From Phycisphaerales bacterium (lineage in GTDB: Bacteria; Planctomycetota; Phycisphaerae; UBA1845; Fen-1342): a stretch of DNA of 24,680 bases. Below are positions 24,554-24,680 of this stretch, piece by piece; the stretch's first letter is position 1, and every line of letters starts with the position of its first letter. The notes beneath the pieces are model-generated. The model was given only the letters and a program-made list of their open reading frames with translations. It was not told the DNA's origin and ran no database searches. The position numbers and the translations under genes are program-made. The DNA lies in NCBI GenBank assembly GCA_022839625.1, contig JALHJL010000053.1, positions 1-24,680 of the forward strand, given 5' to 3'.

Positions 24554-24680
24554 AGTCCGCCGCGAGGGCCTCCGCGGGCTAAACACCGGCGAGACGCCGG
24601 TGCCACCCTGTAGCGTCGGACCTCCGTGTCCGACGTTTCTCGAGCCAAATGGGATCCTCGCCGGACTCGGAGGTCCGGCG
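24554..24680. repeat. Compound hairpin repeat, copy 2
   Basis: The minus-strand counterpart of the 3436-3531 repeat. Modules: a near-palindrome AGTCCGCCGCGAGGGCCTCC with following CGCGGGC (24554-24579); perfect hairpin CACCGGCG-AGA-CGCCGGTG (24584-24602); GTAGCGTCGGACCT (24610-24623) within the perfect hairpin CGTCGGAC-N6-GTCCGACG (24614-24635); and a second hairpin CGCCGGAC-N6-GTCCGGCG (24659-24680) at the window edge. No gene is seen. Confidence 0.7.

Noticed and set aside
22366..24648. 760-codon open frame antisense to pilB and pilT
   Set aside because: No recognisable domain. The sense strand encodes complete motor ATPases.
24414..24680. CRISPR array or insertion sequence at the right end
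   Set aside because: Repeats are hairpins in mixed orientation without regular spacers, and there is no transposase or cas gene.

Overview
The window is GC-rich, gene-dense bacterial chromosome. It holds 17 protein-coding genes on both strands and no RNA gene, CRISPR array or intact mobile element that I could recognise. The gene content fits a free-living Gram-negative-type bacterium: predicted lipoproteins, a peptidoglycan amidase, type IV pilus motors and a FliA/WhiG-type sigma factor. High GC, an actinobacterial/archaeal-type inositol-phosphate synthase, a GH3-family enzyme and hairpin-rich intergenic repeats make me favour Planctomycetota (Phycisphaerae-like). That placement is an inference with moderate to low confidence.

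Layout, left to right. 124-1989 (+): an unrecognised protein and a cysteine desulfurase-family PLP enzyme, 3 nt apart. 2306-3391 (+): myo-inositol-1-phosphate synthase from a TTG start, followed by hairpin repeats. 3590-4426 (-) and 4511-5104 (+): a divergent TauE/SafE permease and a membrane-anchored dual-specificity-type phosphatase sharing an 84-bp promoter region. 5167-5931 (-): sigma factor behind a long, unusually AT-rich control region. 6408-9288 (-): GH3-family adenylating enzyme and a membrane-anchored alpha/beta hydrolase in one operon. 9463-11079 (+): exported beta-propeller/transglutaminase fusion. 11129-13327 (-): two predicted lipoproteins, an M28 peptidase and a PGRP-type amidase. 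13508-17034 (+): Hsp20, Lon (ATGA overlap) and an HU/IHF-type protein with its own promoter. 17185-21286 (-): thioesterase, cyclophilin and aconitase A in one transcription direction. 21496-24417 (+): PilB and PilT motors. 24414-24680: inverted-repeat element and hairpin repeats up to the window edge.

How the genes work together: most are housekeeping or envelope functions. Hsp20-Lon is a protein quality-control pair. PilB/PilT are the extension and retraction motors of type IV pili. The M28 and amidase lipoproteins probably act in the periplasm on peptides and cell-wall fragments. The GH3/hydrolase pair suggests making and breaking an acyl conjugate.

I did not find a clearly new multi-gene system. 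The signals most worth a second look are: (1) compound intergenic hairpin repeats near 3.4 kb and 24.6 kb whose stems differ by compensating base pairs; (2) a 118-bp inverted-repeat element whose first arm contains the pilT stop codon, with a similar start at the ino1 stop; (3) several promoters so close to the start codon that the mRNA would be leaderless or nearly so; (4) the AT-rich, palindrome-bearing region upstream of the sigma factor; (5) the GH3-hydrolase operon.
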